DNA of 39,915 nucleotides from a virus, in IMG/VR virus record IMGVR_UViG_3300035564_000055, positions 1 through 39,915 of that record. One strand, 5' to 3'. Position numbers and translations under genes: made by a program. The notes below the pieces were generated by a model. That model was not told the DNA's origin, did not search any database, and saw only the letters and a list, made by a program, of their open reading frames with translations. Numbering within the stretch: position 1 is the stretch's first letter; each line of letters begins with the position of its first letter. Of this stretch, positions 32,022-39,307 are shown in pieces.

Positions 32022-33344
32022 CTAATAGTCCGAAATGTGATAATCATCCGCTGAGTCGTAGACCACAAACTCTTCGACGGGCTCCGGCGCGGATAATTCG
32101 GTCAGTGCCCAAACCATTGCATCAACACGGTCGGGCGAGTCGTCTTCTTTGGGCGCCCATGTGGTCATTTGCGTCTCAAGACCAGGAAGACTGCCCACGT
32201 GATGCACCTTGCCTTGCTCGTACAGTCCTACAATCGGCTCGGCGCGGGTAGCCTTGCCGCGCGAGGCGTGAACCTTGATCACTCGGCCAGTAAAGCCGAC
32301 TGCTCTTAGATTGGCTTCGACCAGGTCGCCGCCGTTGTTCACTTCTGCCACGATGGCATCCGCCTTGAGCGTTTCATACTGAAAGATAGCTTTCTTCGCC
32401 CATTCCAGCGGCGTGTAGATCCCGCTTACATCTGAGAGAACATAGTGATGGTTGTCATAACCCAACCCAGCGCCCACAATGCCTGTCTCATCGCTGTTTT
32501 TATTGGCGCTTACTGCCGGGTCAATAGCCACAACCACCAGCCTGAAATCAGGCGCAACTGTCACCCGGTGTTGATCGATCAGAGCGTTCTTCCATAGCGC
32601 GCCTTCGATGTCCTCGAGAACTTCGGCATAAAGCTCCTGTCTGCCCATGCGCGTATTTTCATAGCGCGCCGTGATCTGCGAGAAAAAAGCTGCAGCCAGG
32701 TTGAGTCGGTTGTCGTAGGTCGAGCCGCGCGTGACAACCGTCGCCGGGTCTTTCAGCAAGTCTTTGAGTTGCTTGATCGGGCGCGGCGTGGTGGTAACGA
32801 CCGCCTGAGGGTTAGCGCCCAGACGTAAGCCAAACATAGCCTGAGACCAGCTCTCTGAGACATAGCGCCAGGCGCACAGCTCGTCTGCCCACAGCTTTTC
32901 ATGCTGCTTCCCGCGCAATCGGTCGGGTTCATCGGCGGTGAATATCAGCGACTTGGCTCCTGAAGGCCAATCCAACCGACGATCAGACTTCTTGTAAACA
33001 GGGCGCTCTGAAGGCGGGCAGATTGCGAGTATCCCGCTTTCGCCCTCGATCATGATGTCTCTGGCATCGTCAGCCGTCGCTCCAATCAAATTGACCAACT
33101 CATAATCCTTTGCCCAAACTCTCACTAATTCTGCACCGGTCCTAGTTTTACCAAACCCGCGCCCAGCCAGGATGACCCAATATACCCAATCACCCGCGGG
33201 AGGTAACTGATTAGAACGTGCCCAGAACCGCCAATCGTATTCAAGACGCTCAAGCTCCGTCTTGCTTAGTTTGCTCAGCCGTTCCTGCCTGATCTCTACC
33301 GGTAATTTCAGGAAGGAGCTTACTAAGGATTCCACTTGGGTCAT
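32022..33344 (-). CDS. Terminase large subunit
   Basis: A 440-residue protein. Walker A at about 60-67 (AGRGFGKT), Walker B with D154 and E155 (LWADELCAW), motif III around residue 184, and RNase-H-like nuclease acids at D275 (AIDPAVS), E334 (AEVNNGGD) and D405/D408 (SPDRVDAM). ATG 33344 is chosen, with AGGTGAG upstream; GTG 33356 is an alternative. It overlaps the small subunit by about 95 bases. It drives packaging and cuts DNA. Confidence 0.95.
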   Translation of the reverse strand: MTQVESLVSSFLKLPVEIRQERLSKLSKTELERLEYDWRFWARSNQLPPAGDWVYWVILAGRGFGKTRTGAELVRVWAKDYELVNLIGATADDARDIMIEGESGILAICPPSERPVYKKSDRRLDWPSGAKSLIFTADEPDRLRGKQHEKLWADELCAWRYVSESWSQAMFGLRLGANPQAVVTTTPRPIKQLKDLLKDPATVVTRGSTYDNRLNLAAAFFSQITARYENTRMGRQELYAEVLEDIEGALWKNALIDQHRVTVAPDFRLVVVAIDPAVSANKNSDETGIVGAGLGYDNHHYVLSDVSGIYTPLEWAKKAIFQYETLKADAIVAEVNNGGDLVEANLRAVGFTGRVIKVHASRGKATRAEPIVGLYEQGKVHHVGSLPGLETQMTTWAPKEDDSPDRVDAMVWALTELSAPEPVEEFVVYDSADDYHISDY

Positions 33345-33693
33345 ACGTCTTCTCACCTGTCGGATCGGTCGGCGCTATCTTGGTCGGTGCATCCAAGCCA
33401 AGTAACTTCGCCCGGCGTTCCATGATCCGTAAAATACGATCAGTGTTCTCTTTCTTTGACTCCCACAAATCAGCCAGCATTGCATCAAGACGTTCAACTT
33501 CCAATTTCCTCAACTCGTTGGCTGGCTCCTGCAACGTCTTCTTAAGTGCGCTCATTACGGCGTTGTGAGCGCCAGACTTCGACCTATAACCCAGTTCCTT
33601 GGCAATCTCGTCGTAACTCTTGCCCGCTTTGCGCAGCTCGAGCGCCTTTAGTTTATTGGCCTGAGCATCGATTGCGCGTTGCGAGTTACCCAT
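33250..33693 (-). CDS. Terminase small subunit
   Basis: A 147-residue protein. Residues 1-60 hold a helix-turn-helix (KAGKSYDEIAKELGYRS) like the DNA-recognition domain of small terminases. Residues 60-100 form a long helix for oligomerisation, and the C-terminus is proline-rich. It is placed immediately before the large subunit, as usual. It would recognise the packaging site. Confidence 0.8.
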   Translation of the reverse strand: MGNSQRAIDAQANKLKALELRKAGKSYDEIAKELGYRSKSGAHNAVMSALKKTLQEPANELRKLEVERLDAMLADLWESKKENTDRILRIMERRAKLLGLDAPTKIAPTDPTGEKTYDPSGILSKLLPEITGRDQAGTAEQTKQDGA

Positions 33694-33716
33694 AGTTCAT
33701 AGCCTTAGTTCACGAC

Positions 33717-33902
33717 TTATATCCCTGCCACCTTCTTGATATACTCAACCGTCACGCCGTGGGCTTTGGCAATGTTCTCCAGGCTGTGCCCCAGTTCCAC
33801 CTTGACGAGAATCTGCTCATCTTGGGTTAGTGCTACAACCGGATCGGCCTTGGCGACCGGTGCGACTTTTTTCTTGCTTGCGACTTTCTTTGTAGTAACC
33901 AT
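33717..33902 (-). CDS. Small lysine-rich protein with a helix-turn-helix-like end
   Basis: A 61-residue protein with GGAG before ATG. Residues 1-20 are basic (KKVASKKKVAPVAK). Residues about 26-61 (DEQILVKVELGHSLENIAKA) resemble a LysM or short helix-turn-helix module. It lies between lysis and packaging genes. Function unknown. Confidence 0.6.
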   Translation of the reverse strand: MVTTKKVASKKKVAPVAKADPVVALTQDEQILVKVELGHSLENIAKAHGVTVEYIKKVAGI

Positions 33903-33911
33903 GTTAATCTC

Positions 33912-34094
33912 CTATGTTGGCTCTTCGTCCAACTCTTCTTCACAAGGTTGCAGGTACACATCCCGCGCCATTGCCCTTAGCGCCCTCAGCACGTTGCGCA
34001 CGCAGTTCACTTCTTCAAGGGTTACTTTGCCCTGCTCGAAGCGGTCAAGGATGGCGTCGACCTGCTCAGTGGTAATGGGGGTGACGGCGTTCAT
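33912..34094 (-). CDS. Small acidic helical protein
   Basis: A 60-residue protein made mostly of amphipathic helix and ending CEEELDEEPT. The start overlaps the lysozyme stop (ATGA). Not recognised; it could be a regulator or antagonist of the neighbouring endolysin or packaging proteins, but nothing in the sequence indicates which. Confidence 0.55.
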   Translation of the reverse strand: MNAVTPITTEQVDAILDRFEQGKVTLEEVNCVRNVLRALRAMARDVYLQPCEEELDEEPT

Positions 34095-34777
34095 ACTCCG
34101 AATACCTTATCTTCCAATCGCTTTACCCGCTGTTCAAGCGTAAGTGGTTGAATGCCGCCTATCCATGCCTGGAATTCTGCCTCATCCCCGTTGTATTCAT
34201 CCAGATCAACACTGCCATGAGACCAGGAAACAACCACGTCCAGCTCCCACTGGTTCAGTGTAAACACCGGCCAGGGAGTAGGCGCTGGAGTATGCGTGTC
34301 ACTGGCAAACCACAATGGGTGACGCAGCAAGCGCGCCTTTTGGTCAGCGGTGGCTGCCGCCCACATCTGATTGATGACATCCCGGTTGGAATATAGATAG
34401 GCGATTAGCCCGCTGGCAGTTTCGAGCGTGTCGAAGAAATTAAGCACAAAGGCCAGCATGTGGGCGCCGTTGGGACGCGGACCGTAGGGGTCGTAGAACT
34501 CCAGGTCGCAAAGCACGTGCTTGCGCCCAAAGTTTGCATTCGCCTTGGATAACAATTGCAGCACGTTTTGAGCACCGGTATAGCGATAATCGCAGAACCA
34601 ATAGAAATCCCAGGGAATACCCAAAAGATCGCAGTTTGACCGGTGAGTGTCAAACATAATATCTTTGGGCAGCATTCCCTGACCAAGCTTGATGCAAGCA
34701 AAACGGATGCCGGCAGCCTTCATGGCAACGTAGTCTACTTTGTCATTACACCAGGCCAGGTCCGTGCCTTGGATCAT
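34091..34777 (-). CDS. GH25 (Chalaropsis-type) lysozyme, endolysin
   Basis: A 228-residue protein. GTDLAW at residues 4-9 supplies a conserved catalytic-cleft Asp (D6); CDLEFY at 90-95 supplies D91 and E93, the DxE pair of GH25 muramidases; and VDLDEYNGDEAEFQAW near the end is the family's C-terminal motif. A short heptad helix follows. There is no signal peptide, so a holin or pinholin-like partner upstream should release it to cleave peptidoglycan. Confidence 0.9.
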   Translation of the reverse strand: MIQGTDLAWCNDKVDYVAMKAAGIRFACIKLGQGMLPKDIMFDTHRSNCDLLGIPWDFYWFCDYRYTGAQNVLQLLSKANANFGRKHVLCDLEFYDPYGPRPNGAHMLAFVLNFFDTLETASGLIAYLYSNRDVINQMWAAATADQKARLLRHPLWFASDTHTPAPTPWPVFTLNQWELDVVVSWSHGSVDLDEYNGDEAEFQAWIGGIQPLTLEQRVKRLEDKVFGV

Positions 34778-34857
34778 GTTACTTCTCCAATCTTCTCAAT
34801 CAGGAACAGGATCACGACCAGGCTCACGGAATAAGTTATGTCGTAAATGCTCAGCAT
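34774..34857 (-). CDS. 27-residue membrane peptide of the lysis cassette
   Basis: The ATG at 34857 overlaps the stop of the coiled-coil protein (ATGCTGA) and the stop overlaps the endolysin start (ATGA). The peptide has one hydrophobic helix (SVSLVVILFLI) and a short charged tail. Its size and place suggest a holin accessory or signal peptide-like element. Only coupling and composition support it. Confidence 0.5.
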   Translation of the reverse strand: MLSIYDITYSVSLVVILFLIEKIGEVT

Positions 34858-35207
34858 GGCGCACTGCCTTCCAACGCCGTCACCTTTGCCTCAAGCGACA
34901 ATATCTGAGTGTGCTGAACATTCACCTGGTTTTCGAGATAGGCAATGCGACCGTCCCTATTCGTAATCTCTCTGTCCTTTTGCTGGATAACATTGGTCAA
35001 CCGGGTTATTTCCTCGTGCATCTTTTCGTTATCGGCCTTGACCTCTTCGAGCATGGCCAGGGCCATCTCATTGGCTCTTTTGGAAATCTCCGAATCGAGT
35101 TGCTTTATCTCAGGTCCGGTCTTGCGCCACGAAACAATCAATGACCCTATAGCAATAAATGCAGCCACAAGGCTGGAAACCAGTGCACCCCATTCGGCGG
35201 ATGTCAT
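34851..35207 (-). CDS. Membrane-anchored coiled-coil protein (spanin- or holin-like)
   Basis: A 118-residue protein from ATG 35207, overlapping the previous stop (ATGA). Residues 8-26 are a membrane helix and residues 35-115 are a long coiled coil. A single N-terminal anchor and periplasm- or wall-directed coiled coil resembles phage disruption (spanin-like) or Bhl/XpaF-like lysis accessory proteins. Orientation is not determined by sequence alone. Confidence 0.6.
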   Translation of the reverse strand: MTSAEWGALVSSLVAAFIAIGSLIVSWRKTGPEIKQLDSEISKRANEMALAMLEEVKADNEKMHEEITRLTNVIQQKDREITNRDGRIAYLENQVNVQHTQILSLEAKVTALEGSAPC

Positions 35208-35524
35208 CGCTTCGCCTGGTTGCGGATAACTGCGCTCGCCGCAAGGATGCCGAGTGTGATGGTGATGGCGGGTCTGACCCAGATTTGTCCGAACCAGGTT
35301 GAAGGTACGAGATCGTTTGGGGCAATCAAAAGGATGGTGTAAATTCCTGCCCAATATATCCCTATCGCCATGTGCATGAGCTTGATCCAGCGCGCCGGAT
35401 CACTCTTCACAGTACGGTAATAATGCCAATCCAAAACAGCCAGGGTGACGCCCATGAAAATGTTGATCAGGCTGAGAATATCCCCGATATCGGCAAAGAT
35501 GACGTGAGCGGGTTCCGGGTCCAC
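35204..35524 (-). CDS. Multi-pass membrane protein, candidate holin
   Basis: A 106-residue protein, probably starting at GTG 35524 (no clear ribosome site; an internal ATG about 23 codons in is an alternative). Three hydrophobic segments at about 14-32, 50-68 and 82-100 give a typical class I holin topology. It precedes the coiled-coil protein and the endolysin. Confidence 0.6.
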   Translation of the reverse strand: MDPEPAHVIFADIGDILSLINIFMGVTLAVLDWHYYRTVKSDPARWIKLMHMAIGIYWAGIYTILLIAPNDLVPSTWFGQIWVRPAITITLGILAASAVIRNQAKR

Positions 35525-35530
35525 GGCAGG

Positions 35531-35869
35531 TTATGCTGCTGGCTTTATCAGGTGGTTTGGCGAGATTAAGTGACCGGCCGGCGCGGGCGACAACAGGTAT
35601 GTGGATTGGTTTGCAATGAGGGCGGCTATAAAGGCTGTAACCAAATCCATCGCGCCTTTTTTGTCACAGGTGATCGCGGTCAATCCCGGCCACCATGCGA
35701 GGCAAGAGATCCCATACACGGCGACAGCCACAAGCACCAAAAGACCCAGCATGATCAAACTCTGGGTCTTTGAGTCTTTGGCCGAGTACCACGCCTGAAC
35801 CTGTGGCACATAACTGAAGATGAGCGATAGAACGATGCCTGCTAAAGCTGAAAGCTGTGGACCTGTCAT
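35531..35869 (-). CDS. Holin-like membrane protein
   Basis: A 112-residue protein from ATG 35869 with GGAG upstream. Hydrophobic segments at about 5-25, 36-60 and 75-95 span the membrane, with a short cysteine pair (SCLAWWPGLTAITC) between. It matches the general form of small holins beside GH25 endolysins. Which of the two multi-pass proteins is the true holin cannot be decided by sequence. Confidence 0.65.
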   Translation of the reverse strand: MTGPQLSALAGIVLSLIFSYVPQVQAWYSAKDSKTQSLIMLGLLVLVAVAVYGISCLAWWPGLTAITCDKKGAMDLVTAFIAALIANQSTYLLSPAPAGHLISPNHLIKPAA

Positions 35870-35880
35870 GTTAATTCTCC

Positions 35881-36012
35881 TTAAACGATTATGCTGATTA
35901 CGACGCAACAAAAACCGAGGTTCATAAGATCCAAACCTGCCACATTCGCATTGAAACCTTTAAGGACGAACAGGATCGCGGCTACCAATAAAAAGATTAC
36001 TTTTAAGTTCAT
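35881..36012 (-). CDS. 43-residue membrane peptide, first late gene
   Basis: ATG 36012 has GGAGG at the right distance. The peptide has two hydrophobic helices (about 4-16 and 30-43) separated by a short polar turn. It is the first reading frame after the late promoter and its hairpin leader, and is followed after 11 bases by the holin-like gene. Possibly part of the lysis cassette. Confidence 0.6.
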   Translation of the reverse strand: MNLKVIFLLVAAILFVLKGFNANVAGLDLMNLGFCCVVISIIV

Positions 36013-36040
36013 GGGTTTGTCCTCCACCCGTAATAATTTG

Positions 36041-36065
36041 GGGAAGGCGTATACGGACGCCTCCC
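36041..36065 (-). other. Second leader hairpin of the late message
   Basis: On the minus strand GGGAGGCGU (36065-36057) pairs with ACGCCUUCCC (36050-36041), nine pairs with one bulged U and a 6-base loop. No T-run follows, so it is not a standard terminator. It lies about 30 bases upstream of the first late start codon. Confidence 0.65.
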
Positions 36066-36077
36066 TATTTGAGTTTT

Positions 36078-36140
36078 AGCGGTTAAATGAGAAACGGAAA
36101 GACTCGGTTAAGTTTGTCTTTCCGTATATGAGTAACCGCT
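36078..36140 (-). other. Two-stem hairpin at the 5' end of the late message
   Basis: Outer arms AGCGGTTA (36078-36085) and TAACCGCT (36133-36140), and inner arms ACGGAAAGAC (36094-36103) and GTCTTTCCGT (36116-36125), are perfect inverted repeats with near-equal spacers (8 and 7 bases) and a 12-base central loop. The predicted transcription start of the late promoter is at 36140, so the RNA begins with the hairpin. A put-like antiterminator, a stability element or an attP site are all possible. Confidence 0.75.
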
Positions 36141-36146
36141 AATTAG

Positions 36147-36174
36147 AGTATAAGCCCTTTTGGTGGGCTGTCAA
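36147..36174 (-). promoter_or_regulatory. Late promoter
   Basis: Minus-strand TTGACA (36174-36169), 16-base spacer, TATACT (36152-36147). The spacer itself contains an inverted repeat, AGCCC and GGGCT. The predicted start is 36140. This is the only near-consensus promoter found before the late genes, which read in one direction for 26 kb with very few gaps. Confidence 0.8.
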
Positions 36175-36239
36175 TGGGAAATGAGAGTTTGTTGGTCTTT
36201 ACTGCACACGGCTAAGGACGCATCCCATATATAACAACA

Positions 36240-37748
36240 CTATGGCAGCGGCAAAGTGATCTCTACCCCGAAATCGAGCGCTATCTCCCCCGTGTAATTC
36301 CTGACATTGCGATATCCATCCCCTTTGTTGACCGTGATGGTTGGTTTCAATGCCCGGATGATAAGCTGCTGCTGACGTTCGTTCTGTGCGCTCAGCATGG
36401 CATTATGGAGCTGCTTACGCATGCGGTCCAGATCGTCATAGCGCAATATCTCAAACTGGCGGGCTTCCAGGGTCGCAAGCGTTTCTCGTCCTTCCGCCTG
36501 TTGTTTCTCCAGCTCATCAAGTTTATCCAACAGAGCGGAGCTGTCCGGGCGTTTGGCTATCCCGTCTGTCACACGTTTTATCTGCTCTTTCAAATCGTCA
36601 AGTTCGGTCTGCTTATATCGTATCAGGTCAGCGTCTGCATTCTGCACTGCGCCAAGTTCCTCGTATTCCGCAAATACCGCTTGCAGGATGTCAGGCGTTT
36701 CGAGCACCTGGCGCACCCTCCGCAGCACGTCCGCCTCGAGGATATCCGCACTGATGCGCCCGTTTGGACAAGTATCGGCTGTGCGGCTGGCAATGCGATG
36801 ACAGTGATAATAGCGCCACCGTTTATAGCTAGTACCGTTCATGCCGTGTCCGCACAACCCGCAGACCACAAGACCAGAGAGAAGATAGGTCGAGGCCACG
36901 GCGCGCGGATGGTAATAACTCCTGCGCTGGACCGCTTCTTTGCGGATAGCCTGGACTTTCTCAAATAACACCCGATCTACGATCGGGGGACAGAAATCAT
37001 CAACGGTCAATCCCGAGTGCTGGTAAATGCCGATGTATATTTTATTCTTGAGCATCCCCCTAACGCCGGTTATCTCGTAATATAAACCGACTTCTTTGCG
37101 GATCTCGCCAAGCGACAGACCCGATGCAGCAAGTTCGAAGGCACGACGCACGAGCGGTGCTTCTCCTGGATGCGGCGCCAGCCGGTTGCACATATGTGGT
37201 TCACCATCCAGGTATTCGGCGATCTTCACCGACTCGAATTGGTAGCCGCGCGGCGGCGTGGCATTCGGCCAGCCTTTATAGTTCCTGATCAGGGCCCGCA
37301 CGCCGCGCTTGACGTTGATGGAGAGCTGGTGCCTGTATTCTTCAGCCGACCATAAGTACAATGCTTCAACCACCTTGCCGGTCGAGCCGGACGGGACATA
37401 ATTTTCAATGCTATATGGGGTATAACCACGCCGGCGCAAACTGGCAAGGAAGTAACTGCTATCATCGAAATCACGCGCGAACCGGCTGTAATCAAAGAAC
37501 ACAATGCCAGTCTCTTTCGGGCTGCCTTCGAAGTATTTTATAAGGGCATTGAATTGATCCCGATCAACCACTGACCCGCCCGGCTTGTGACGGTCTATAA
37601 ATATGCGCCCAGGAATATAGCCGTTCGCTTTGCACCAATCCCGAAAGGCCTGCTCCTGCTGCTCGATAGACATCTCCTGCTTGTTGCCTCCACTGTCTCT
37701 TGCATAGAGAGTGACCAGGGAGCCAGGAGGAAAGGGAGAATCGCCCAT
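36240..37748 (-). CDS. Large serine integrase
   Basis: A 502-residue protein. The N-terminal resolvase domain (1-150) has the nucleophile S19 in YARDSGGN and the arginine-rich SRFARD motif near residues 88-93. The recombinase domain (about 160-270) is followed by a zinc ribbon (CGLC ... CHR ... TC, about 295-330) and a coiled-coil C-terminal region (about 350-450). This is the length and order of serine integrases that insert prophages by a single-site reaction. The start overlaps the upstream stop by one base. attP should lie close to one end of the gene. Confidence 0.95.
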   Translation of the reverse strand: MGDSPFPPGSLVTLYARDSGGNKQEMSIEQQEQAFRDWCKANGYIPGRIFIDRHKPGGSVVDRDQFNALIKYFEGSPKETGIVFFDYSRFARDFDDSSYFLASLRRRGYTPYSIENYVPSGSTGKVVEALYLWSAEEYRHQLSINVKRGVRALIRNYKGWPNATPPRGYQFESVKIAEYLDGEPHMCNRLAPHPGEAPLVRRAFELAASGLSLGEIRKEVGLYYEITGVRGMLKNKIYIGIYQHSGLTVDDFCPPIVDRVLFEKVQAIRKEAVQRRSYYHPRAVASTYLLSGLVVCGLCGHGMNGTSYKRWRYYHCHRIASRTADTCPNGRISADILEADVLRRVRQVLETPDILQAVFAEYEELGAVQNADADLIRYKQTELDDLKEQIKRVTDGIAKRPDSSALLDKLDELEKQQAEGRETLATLEARQFEILRYDDLDRMRKQLHNAMLSAQNERQQQLIIRALKPTITVNKGDGYRNVRNYTGEIALDFGVEITLPLP

Positions 37749-38359
37749 TAGTTGATAATCCGCACATCTTCGAGATAAATGTGTAACCCAAGAAAATCTA
37801 TAATATTGCTAAGTCGACCTTCGTAACTTATGGGTTGATCTTTAGATAGTGTTATAGCTACATTGTTAGGCACGCCTTTTAAATCTATCGAACTCGCTAA
37901 GGTTCCTGGTATATCTACCACAATAGATCCATCTGATTGAACATCCACGATGGTTCCGGTCCAACTTACCCATTTACCGACAGATTGGCTTATAAAATCT
38001 TTCTTTTGCAAATCGGTAAAACTATCATATTTAGATATGAATTGAGACATATCCATTCCTAATGTTGGCCTTGGAGTATTTGTCGGTACCGGGGTATTTG
38101 TCGGAATAAGTTTTGTTGCCGAGGGAGCAATGGTATTTTGTATTGTCACTTCTGCTTGTTGTTTTTGAGTAGGATTTGCCTGAGCCATCAAAGCGCGAGC
38201 TGTAAATGTGGCTTTTGCACTTGGAGTATTCCCTTGAATTGCCGCAATAGCCACACATAATGTGCAAAGACCCACTAATCCCAGGGTTGCAATTCCAAGA
38301 ATCTTTATTTTGGAAGTTTTCTTTGGAGATTGATCGATCACCGTGCCTGTATTCTGCAT
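37748..38359 (-). CDS. Membrane protein with a low-complexity linker and OB-like domain
   Basis: A 203-residue protein. ATG 38359 is preferred; a further upstream TTG would be unusual. One membrane helix (about residues 20-42) precedes a threonine/proline linker, NTPVPTNTPRPT, typical of Chloroflexota exported proteins. The C-terminal domain (about 115-203) has the strand pattern of small OB-like (tRNA_anti-like) domains. It is AT-rich relative to the integrase. TAATG coupling to the integrase means co-expression. A lysogenic surface or exclusion role is inferred from type only. Confidence 0.7.
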   Translation of the reverse strand: MQNTGTVIDQSPKKTSKIKILGIATLGLVGLCTLCVAIAAIQGNTPSAKATFTARALMAQANPTQKQQAEVTIQNTIAPSATKLIPTNTPVPTNTPRPTLGMDMSQFISKYDSFTDLQKKDFISQSVGKWVSWTGTIVDVQSDGSIVVDIPGTLASSIDLKGVPNNVAITLSKDQPISYEGRLSNIIDFLGLHIYLEDVRIIN

Positions 38360-38432
38360 CTCCACCGCCCTCCCAAGCGGTATCCCCCGAAAATCCCCCG
38401 GCCAATATATTGACAATTAGAACAATTGTTTT

Positions 38433-38461
38433 ACAATACTTACAGATTTGTAATTTGTCTA
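38433..38461 (-). promoter_or_regulatory. Promoter of the membrane protein–integrase operon
   Basis: Minus-strand TAGACA (38461-38456) and TATTGT (38438-38433) are 17 bases apart. The predicted start is about 38426, inside the perfect palindrome AACAATTGTT (38421-38430), a possible operator. Confidence 0.5.
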
Positions 38462-38470
38462 AACAGAATA

Positions 38471-38479
38471 TGGTATAAA
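38471..38479 (+). promoter_or_regulatory. Extended -10 promoter of the plus-strand small gene
   Basis: TGGTATAAA matches an extended -10 (TGnTATAAT). No good -35 box is present at the usual distance, as expected for this class. It faces the small gene at 38525 and away from the divergent minus-strand promoter. Confidence 0.45.
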
Positions 38480-38524
38480 ATAAAATCACCGCTTACTGAC
38501 GTTCAATAAAGAAAGGTCGCCCAA

Positions 38525-38689
38525 ATGTCATTGGTTGCTATCTTGACAGCCTTCATCAAGGGTAAATTAATACCCGGTCAGATCATCATTGATAAAAAGG
38601 GCGTTGAATTCGAGGTGTTGTCCAAAGATAAATTACGAGTAAGCGTAGGTAAATGCGAGCTGATATTATCGCTTCCGGTCATTTCCTAA
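38525..38689 (+). CDS. 54-residue plus-strand protein facing the repressor
   Basis: ATG 38525 has GAAAGG about nine bases upstream. The protein is amphipathic and beta-like with no known motif. Its last 24 bases overlap the 3' end of the repressor gene on the other strand. If translated, its message would also be antisense to the repressor. No terminator was seen between them. Confidence 0.45.
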   Translation: MSLVAILTAFIKGKLIPGQIIIDKKGVEFEVLSKDKLRVSVGKCELILSLPVIS

Positions 38690-39022
38690 TAATAAATTCT
38701 TATATATTTCCTCAACAAGTCTAATAAGTTCATCGTGTTTTTCTGTCGATGTATTGTCATACATTTGCAGTAGTTTTTCGCGCTTACGATCCGGGCGCGG
38801 TCTGCCCGCAGCGTCGTAAGCATCATCCCCTAATTTCCCCGCTATTTTTTCCATGTTTTCGTCATCCGGTAGATAACTTCCAGCCAACCATTGAGACAAT
38901 GATGATTGCTTAACTGTTAAATACCGCGCGAATGCCGAATCAGAATGCTGACCATGTGGTTGGCCTTTCTCCCAATTATTACGTTTCCCCATGAACCAAT
39001 CTTTGAATTCCGGCATAGTCAT
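38666..39022 (-). CDS. XRE-type helix-turn-helix repressor (CI-like)
   Basis: A 118-residue protein. The helix-turn-helix at about residues 30-55 (FARYLTVKQSSLSQWLAGSYLP region) is of the lambda-repressor/XRE type, followed by a charged helical C-terminus. No peptidase domain for RecA-linked self-cleavage is present, so induction must work differently. It faces the divergent RHH gene across an operator region. The start at 39022 or six bases downstream is uncertain. Confidence 0.8.
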   Translation of the reverse strand: MTMPEFKDWFMGKRNNWEKGQPHGQHSDSAFARYLTVKQSSLSQWLAGSYLPDDENMEKIAGKLGDDAYDAAGRPRPDRKREKLLQMYDNTSTEKHDELIRLVEEIYKNLLLGNDRKR

Positions 39023-39058
39023 ATTCTACCAAATTACTACTAATTTCACTATTGGGTA

Positions 39059-39087
39059 TTGACATATTGGTTATTAGCTGATAATAT
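39059..39087 (+). promoter_or_regulatory. Early promoter
   Basis: TTGACA (39059-39064), 17-base spacer, TATAAT-like TAATAT (39082-39087): close to consensus. It drives the RHH gene and the early operon. The operator palindromes overlap its -10 and start. Confidence 0.85.
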
Positions 39088-39106
39088 GATTATTAGCTGC
39101 TAATAA
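39071..39106. promoter_or_regulatory. Paired operator palindromes
   Basis: A perfect 17-base palindrome, TTATTAGC-T-GCTAATAA (39090-39106), and a near copy starting TTATTAGCTG at 39071 (to 39087) share the direct repeat TTATTAGCTG 19 bases apart. A weaker site, AAATTACTACTAATTT, lies at 39031-39046. These are probable binding sites for the repressor and/or the ribbon-helix-helix protein. Confidence 0.75.
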
Positions 39107-39119
39107 CTCGGAGGTGCAC

Positions 39120-39305
39120 ATGAGTGACGACCTAATGCAATTCAAAATCGACCCAGAAACAGAACAGAAGCTTGTCCAGATAGCCAAGGAAACGGAGCGC
39201 ACAAAATCAAGCATGCTCCGCTGGCTGATCAATCAGGAATATGAGCGCCAATTCAAAAGCAAGAAATCCACCCATTCCCAGCCTGCCCTCACCCAGGCCG
39301 ATTAA
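39120..39305 (+). CDS. Ribbon-helix-helix (CopG/Arc-like) regulator, Cro position
   Basis: A 61-residue protein from ATG 39120, with GGAGGT directly upstream. Residues 1-45 fit the ribbon-helix-helix fold: an N-terminal strand (LMQFKID), helix A (PETEQKLVQIAKETERT) and helix B (SSMLRWLINQEYERQF). The tail is polar and disordered. It is the first gene after the early promoter, where lambdoid phages have Cro. It is likely to repress the repressor gene or its own promoter at the nearby palindromes. Confidence 0.8.
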   Translation: MSDDLMQFKIDPETEQKLVQIAKETERTKSSMLRWLINQEYERQFKSKKSTHSQPALTQAD

Positions 39306-39307
39306 AA

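Noticed and set aside
36153-36168. Small hairpin AGCCC/GGGCT as a terminator of the integrase transcript
   Set aside because: It lies inside the spacer of the late promoter and has no T-run on either strand.
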